NCBI GenBank assembly: GCA_025054755.1
Contig: JANWZH010000003.1
Location: 9,182 to 36,651 of the forward strand
Reading direction: 5' to 3'
From: Patescibacteria group bacterium
GTDB taxonomy: Bacteria > Patescibacteriota > Minisyncoccia > UBA6257 > 2-01-FULL-56-20
DNA: 27,470 bases
Every line of letters starts with the position of its first letter. Within the stretch, counting starts at the first letter, position 1. Under the pieces are notes generated by a model. It was not told the DNA's origin. It saw only the letters and a program-made list of their open reading frames with translations, and made no database searches. This document shows positions 24,850-27,470 of this stretch, piece by piece. Both the position numbers and the translations under genes were made by a program.

Positions 24850-25518
24850 TTAAATATTTACAAGTTCGTTAAAAGCTTTTTCAAAATTATTATTTTTAAA
24901 AAGATAGTGCCCAGAAATAGCAATATCTCCGCCAAATTGTTTAATTTTTAATGCTATTTCTGGATTTATGCCGCCATCAACCTCAATAATTAAATCTGAT
25001 TTTAAACTTTTCAAATATTTTATTTTACATAAAGCTTCTGGTAGAAATTTCTGACCACTTAGTCCAGGATAAACAGCTAAAACATGAATTATTTTAAATT
25101 TATTTAAAACAGATTTTATTTCGTCAACTTGTGTTTCCATACAAATAGAAAGAACTAATTCTGCATTATATTGATTGCAAAGATTTAAATATTCATCTAC
25201 TACAATATTTAAATCTTTGTTTAAACTTTCAGATTCTCTTTTAATTGCTTCCCAATGAACAATAACTCTTTTTGCTCCAGCTTTTAACCAATCCTTAACA
25301 GATTCAAAGGGATACTCAACCATTAAATGGACCTCTAAATTAAGTCCTAAATTAAATTTAAACCACTCATTTGGATTATTCCAACTTTTATTATAAGTAA
25401 AAATACCATCTGCTATATCTAAATGAACCCAATCAGCAACTGATTTAATTTTATTTATTTTTTTTGTAACACAATCATCATCGCCTAAATGACAATTTAT
25501 AGCTGGAATAACTTGCAT
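24850..25518 (-). CDS. rpe: Ribulose-phosphate 3-epimerase
   Basis: This interconverts ribulose 5-phosphate and xylulose 5-phosphate in the non-oxidative pentose phosphate pathway. The 222-residue TIM barrel keeps the metal ligands His32 and Asp34 (VHLDIADG), His64 (EVHLMV) and Asp181 (EVDGGI), plus the phosphate-binding end ISGHYLF. The usual VNPGFGGQ loop is VYPGLSGQKFL (149-159), and the first strand PAINCH lacks the common SADF, so this is a divergent member. It directly follows rpiB, which makes its substrate, and that supports the call. Confidence 0.88.
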   Translation of the reverse strand: MQVIPAINCHLGDDDCVTKKINKIKSVADWVHLDIADGIFTYNKSWNNPNEWFKFNLGLNLEVHLMVEYPFESVKDWLKAGAKRVIVHWEAIKRESESLNKDLNIVVDEYLNLCNQYNAELVLSICMETQVDEIKSVLNKFKIIHVLAVYPGLSGQKFLPEALCKIKYLKSLKSDLIIEVDGGINPEIALKIKQFGGDIAISGHYLFKNNNFEKAFNELVNI

Positions 25519-25559
25519 AATTATATTTTAAAATATTTTTAAAAGAAAATAAATAATTT

Positions 25560-26003
25560 TTAATTTAATTGATCAAGTTTTTCTATTCTACGAAAATGCT
25601 TTTCTTTATGTTCAAAAGGAGTTATTAAAAATACCTTAATAATTTTTTGAGCTTCATCTTCTAATATAAAATCAGCAGCTATGCATAAAATATTAATATC
25701 ATCATTTTTTCGAGCCTCAAAAACTTGATCAGAATTTATAGCTAAACCAGCTCTAATTCTTTTAAATCTATTAGCTGCCATACAAACTCCAACCCCTGAC
25801 CCACAAAACAAAATACCCCTTGAAGTTTCTATGTTTCTTAAAACATTTTTAACTACTAATTTTGCAAAATCAGGATAATCATCTTCAGAATTTAAATTTT
25901 CTGCTCCGCAATCAAAAACGTCATAACCTATTTCTTTCAACCAAATTTTAATCTTTTCTTTTAGTTTAAATCCTCTATGATCAGCGCCTAAATAAATAGT
26001 CAT
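25560..26003 (-). CDS. rpiB: Ribose-5-phosphate isomerase B
   Basis: This isomerises ribose 5-phosphate and ribulose 5-phosphate. The 147-residue protein has GADHRGF (6-12, with Asp8 and His9), DDYPDFA (41-47), the catalytic Cys67 in ILFCGSGVGVCMAANRF, and ARKNDDINILCIAADFI. The length is typical. Its ATG directly follows the GAPDH stop with no gap, so the two are translated together. Members of this fold that act on galactose 6-phosphate (LacA/LacB) are an alternative; the Cys67 form and the rpe neighbour favour RpiB. Confidence 0.94.
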   Translation of the reverse strand: MTIYLGADHRGFKLKEKIKIWLKEIGYDVFDCGAENLNSEDDYPDFAKLVVKNVLRNIETSRGILFCGSGVGVCMAANRFKRIRAGLAINSDQVFEARKNDDINILCIAADFILEDEAQKIIKVFLITPFEHKEKHFRRIEKLDQLN

Positions 26004-27029
26004 TTAATTATTAAATAAAGTTTTAATATGTTTAATTAACATTCCTACATATCCTGCTTCATTATCATACCAAGAAAAAACCTTAACTAAATCTCCATCA
26101 ACTACTTTAGTTAATGTTAAATCAATTATTGCTCCATATGGTTCTCCAATAATATCGCTCGAAACAATTTGATCTTCGTTTATTTTAATAATCTCATTCC
26201 ATTGTGAAGAATTTGCAGCTTCTTTTAAAATATTATTAATTTCTTCAACCGTAGTTGGTCTTTTAGTAAGAATTGTTATGTCAGACAATGAACCAGTTAT
26301 TGTTGGTACTCTTACTGATATTCCATCAAATTTTCCTTTAATTTCTGGGATAACTTTTGCCGTAGCATTAGCTGCGCCAGTTGTTGATGGTACAATATTT
26401 TGTGCTCCTGCTCGGCCCCTGCGAAAATCATCACCTTTTACAACGCTATCTACAATTGATTGAGTGTTAGTATAAGCATGAATAGTTGTTAAAACAGCTT
26501 TTTGAATTCCAATTTTTTGATTTAAAATTGCAATTATTGGATTAACTGAATTAGTAGTACAAGAAGCATTTGAAGTTATAAGACCATCTTCAGCTAATGA
26601 ATAAATTTTTTCTAAATCTTCAAGACCAGGAGTAAAATGAATTGTTTTCTCATCTTTAGTTGGCGCAGTAATTACAACTCTTTTTGCTCCAGCTTGCAAA
26701 TGAAGTTTGGCTTTATCAAATTCAGTAAAAACACCACTTGATTCAACAACTATATCTATATCTAAATCTTTCCAAGGAAGATTTTGAGGATTAGTTTCCT
26801 TAAAAATTAAAATTTCTTTTCCATCTACAATTAGTTTGTTATCTTTAAATTCAACTGATTTATCATATTTACCATAAACAGTATCATATTTTAATAAATA
26901 GGCTAAATTTTTAGTATCAGACAAATCATTAATTGCTATAATTTCAAAATTTGAATAATTAAAAGCTTTTCTAAAAAATATTCTACCAATTCTTCCAAAA
27001 CCATTAATTGCAATTTTTATTTTGTTCAT
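26004..27029 (-). CDS. gap: Glyceraldehyde-3-phosphate dehydrogenase (phosphorylating)
   Basis: This oxidises glyceraldehyde 3-phosphate to 1,3-bisphosphoglycerate with NAD. The 341-residue protein has the Rossmann start INGFGRIGR (8-16), Asp35 in INDL favouring NAD, the active site SNASCTTN with Cys157, His184 in TTIHAYT, RRGRAGAQNIVPSTTGAA for phosphate binding, and SWYDNEAGY near the end. The stretch before the active site (HFTPGLEDLEKIYSLAEDG) is slightly longer than usual. It opens a gap-rpiB-rpe carbon cluster and lies 17 bases after the DUF192 gene. No Shine-Dalgarno precedes it. Confidence 0.97.
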   Translation of the reverse strand: MNKIKIAINGFGRIGRIFFRKAFNYSNFEIIAINDLSDTKNLAYLLKYDTVYGKYDKSVEFKDNKLIVDGKEILIFKETNPQNLPWKDLDIDIVVESSGVFTEFDKAKLHLQAGAKRVVITAPTKDEKTIHFTPGLEDLEKIYSLAEDGLITSNASCTTNSVNPIIAILNQKIGIQKAVLTTIHAYTNTQSIVDSVVKGDDFRRGRAGAQNIVPSTTGAANATAKVIPEIKGKFDGISVRVPTITGSLSDITILTKRPTTVEEINNILKEAANSSQWNEIIKINEDQIVSSDIIGEPYGAIIDLTLTKVVDGDLVKVFSWYDNEAGYVGMLIKHIKTLFNN

Positions 27030-27046
27030 AATTTTATTTTATAATT

Positions 27047-27470
27047 TTATAAATTAAAATCAAATTCAACCCTATCACCAATTTTAAAACCATATTTGTC
27101 TGATAATCCAGCATTAATTTCCAAAACTTTATTCACTGATTCTTTTGGATAATAAACAGTTAAATTAAAAATGCTTTTTTGAGGTTCTGGCAAAACATTT
27201 GAAGAAATATCAACGATTTTATCATCTTTTATCCATATTAAATCAAGGGGAAATTTCATATCTTTCATCCAAAAACCATAATTATCATAATTATCAAATA
27301 AAAAAAGCATTCCTTCATCTTCCTTTAAATGACTTCTTCCTGAAAGACCTTTAGATCTTTTAACCGTATTATCAGCTAATTCAACGTTGAATTTATAATT
27401 ATTAATAATAACAATAGCTTTTTTATAATTTAATTTATTAAATCCAAAAAAATAAAATCCTAAAATAAAA
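27047..27470 (-). CDS. DUF192 family protein with N-terminal membrane segment, 5' end cut by the window edge
   Basis: The frame is open from the TAA at 27047 to the right edge (141 visible codons), so the ATG at 27310 is internal and should not be taken as the start. The visible part begins inside a hydrophobic segment (FILGFYFFGF), followed by the DUF192 domain: ELADN..., GLSGRSHLKEDEGMLFLFDN, and YGFWMKDMKFPLDLIWI, then a C-terminal GFKIGDRVEFDF. These match the GL..R..L..DEGMLF and FWMKN...PLD signature of the family. DUF192 proteins are small, usually exported or membrane-tethered, and of unknown function. It is probably the upstream member of the gap operon. Confidence 0.88.
   Translation of the reverse strand, partial: FILGFYFFGFNKLNYKKAIVIINNYKFNVELADNTVKRSKGLSGRSHLKEDEGMLFLFDNYDNYGFWMKDMKFPLDLIWIKDDKIVDISSNVLPEPQKSIFNLTVYYPKESVNKVLEINAGLSDKYGFKIGDRVEFDFNL

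Noticed and set aside
27047..27310. An 87-residue DUF192 gene starting at the ATG at 27310.
   Set aside because: The same frame is open to the window edge and the upstream codons encode the start of the DUF192 domain (GLSGRS...EDEG), so that ATG is an internal Met.

Overview
This window looks like a chromosomal segment from an ultra-small, AT-rich bacterium of the Candidate Phyla Radiation (Patescibacteria), most likely Parcubacteria-like. The evidence is the very low GC of most coding sequence (many 60-base lines hand-count well under 30 percent), tight packing with gaps of 0 to 50 bases, a prepilin carrying an ARDSQR-type motif, tandem PilB-type ATPases, coiled-coil cell-wall hydrolases, and lean fermentative carbon genes. 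The lineage call is inference from gene style; there is no rRNA or tRNA here to confirm it.

Almost everything reads on the minus strand. From the right edge, a DUF192 protein (cut by the edge) leads into a carbon and envelope operon: GAPDH, RpiB, ribulose-phosphate 3-epimerase, an RseP-like site-2 protease, ribosomal protein L25, a coiled-coil lytic transglycosylase, a family 2 glycosyltransferase and a polyprenyl-phosphate sugar-1-phosphate transferase. Then come two genes with their own strong promoters. One is a compositionally foreign small secreted protein with a Shine-Dalgarno and a terminator. The other is a 1105-residue fibronectin type III surface protein whose promoter predicts a leaderless mRNA. 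The plus-strand ppa gene follows. Next is a minus-strand run of adk-like kinase, map, ftsW, uvrB, a membrane protein that may be a degenerate prepilin-peptidase relative, and two pilB-type ATPases. The plus-strand lepA gene follows. The left end holds a small membrane protein, a D-2-hydroxyacid (lactate-type) dehydrogenase, enolase, a VanY-type carboxypeptidase and a prepilin cut by the left edge.

Functionally the genes fall into four groups: lower glycolysis ending in lactate-type reduction (GAPDH, enolase, D-LDH) with the non-oxidative pentose enzymes RpiB and RPE; peptidoglycan growth and trimming (FtsW, VanY-type peptidase, lytic transglycosylase); surface structures (pilin, two PilB ATPases, Fn3 protein, glycan transferases); and informational housekeeping (LepA, UvrB, L25, Map, Ppa).

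Most of this is ordinary housekeeping for such a genome, and I do not see a clear new multi-gene system. The strongest unexplained signal is the cassette at about 18575-19354. It has near 45-50 percent GC in an AT-rich background, the only convincing Shine-Dalgarno and the only clear intrinsic terminator in the window, and encodes an unrecognised secreted, C-terminally membrane-anchored protein. The second is that no native gene shows a Shine-Dalgarno, and at least one native gene appears to be transcribed from its own start codon. No tRNA, rRNA, CRISPR array, insertion sequence or gene-free stretch over 300 bases was found.
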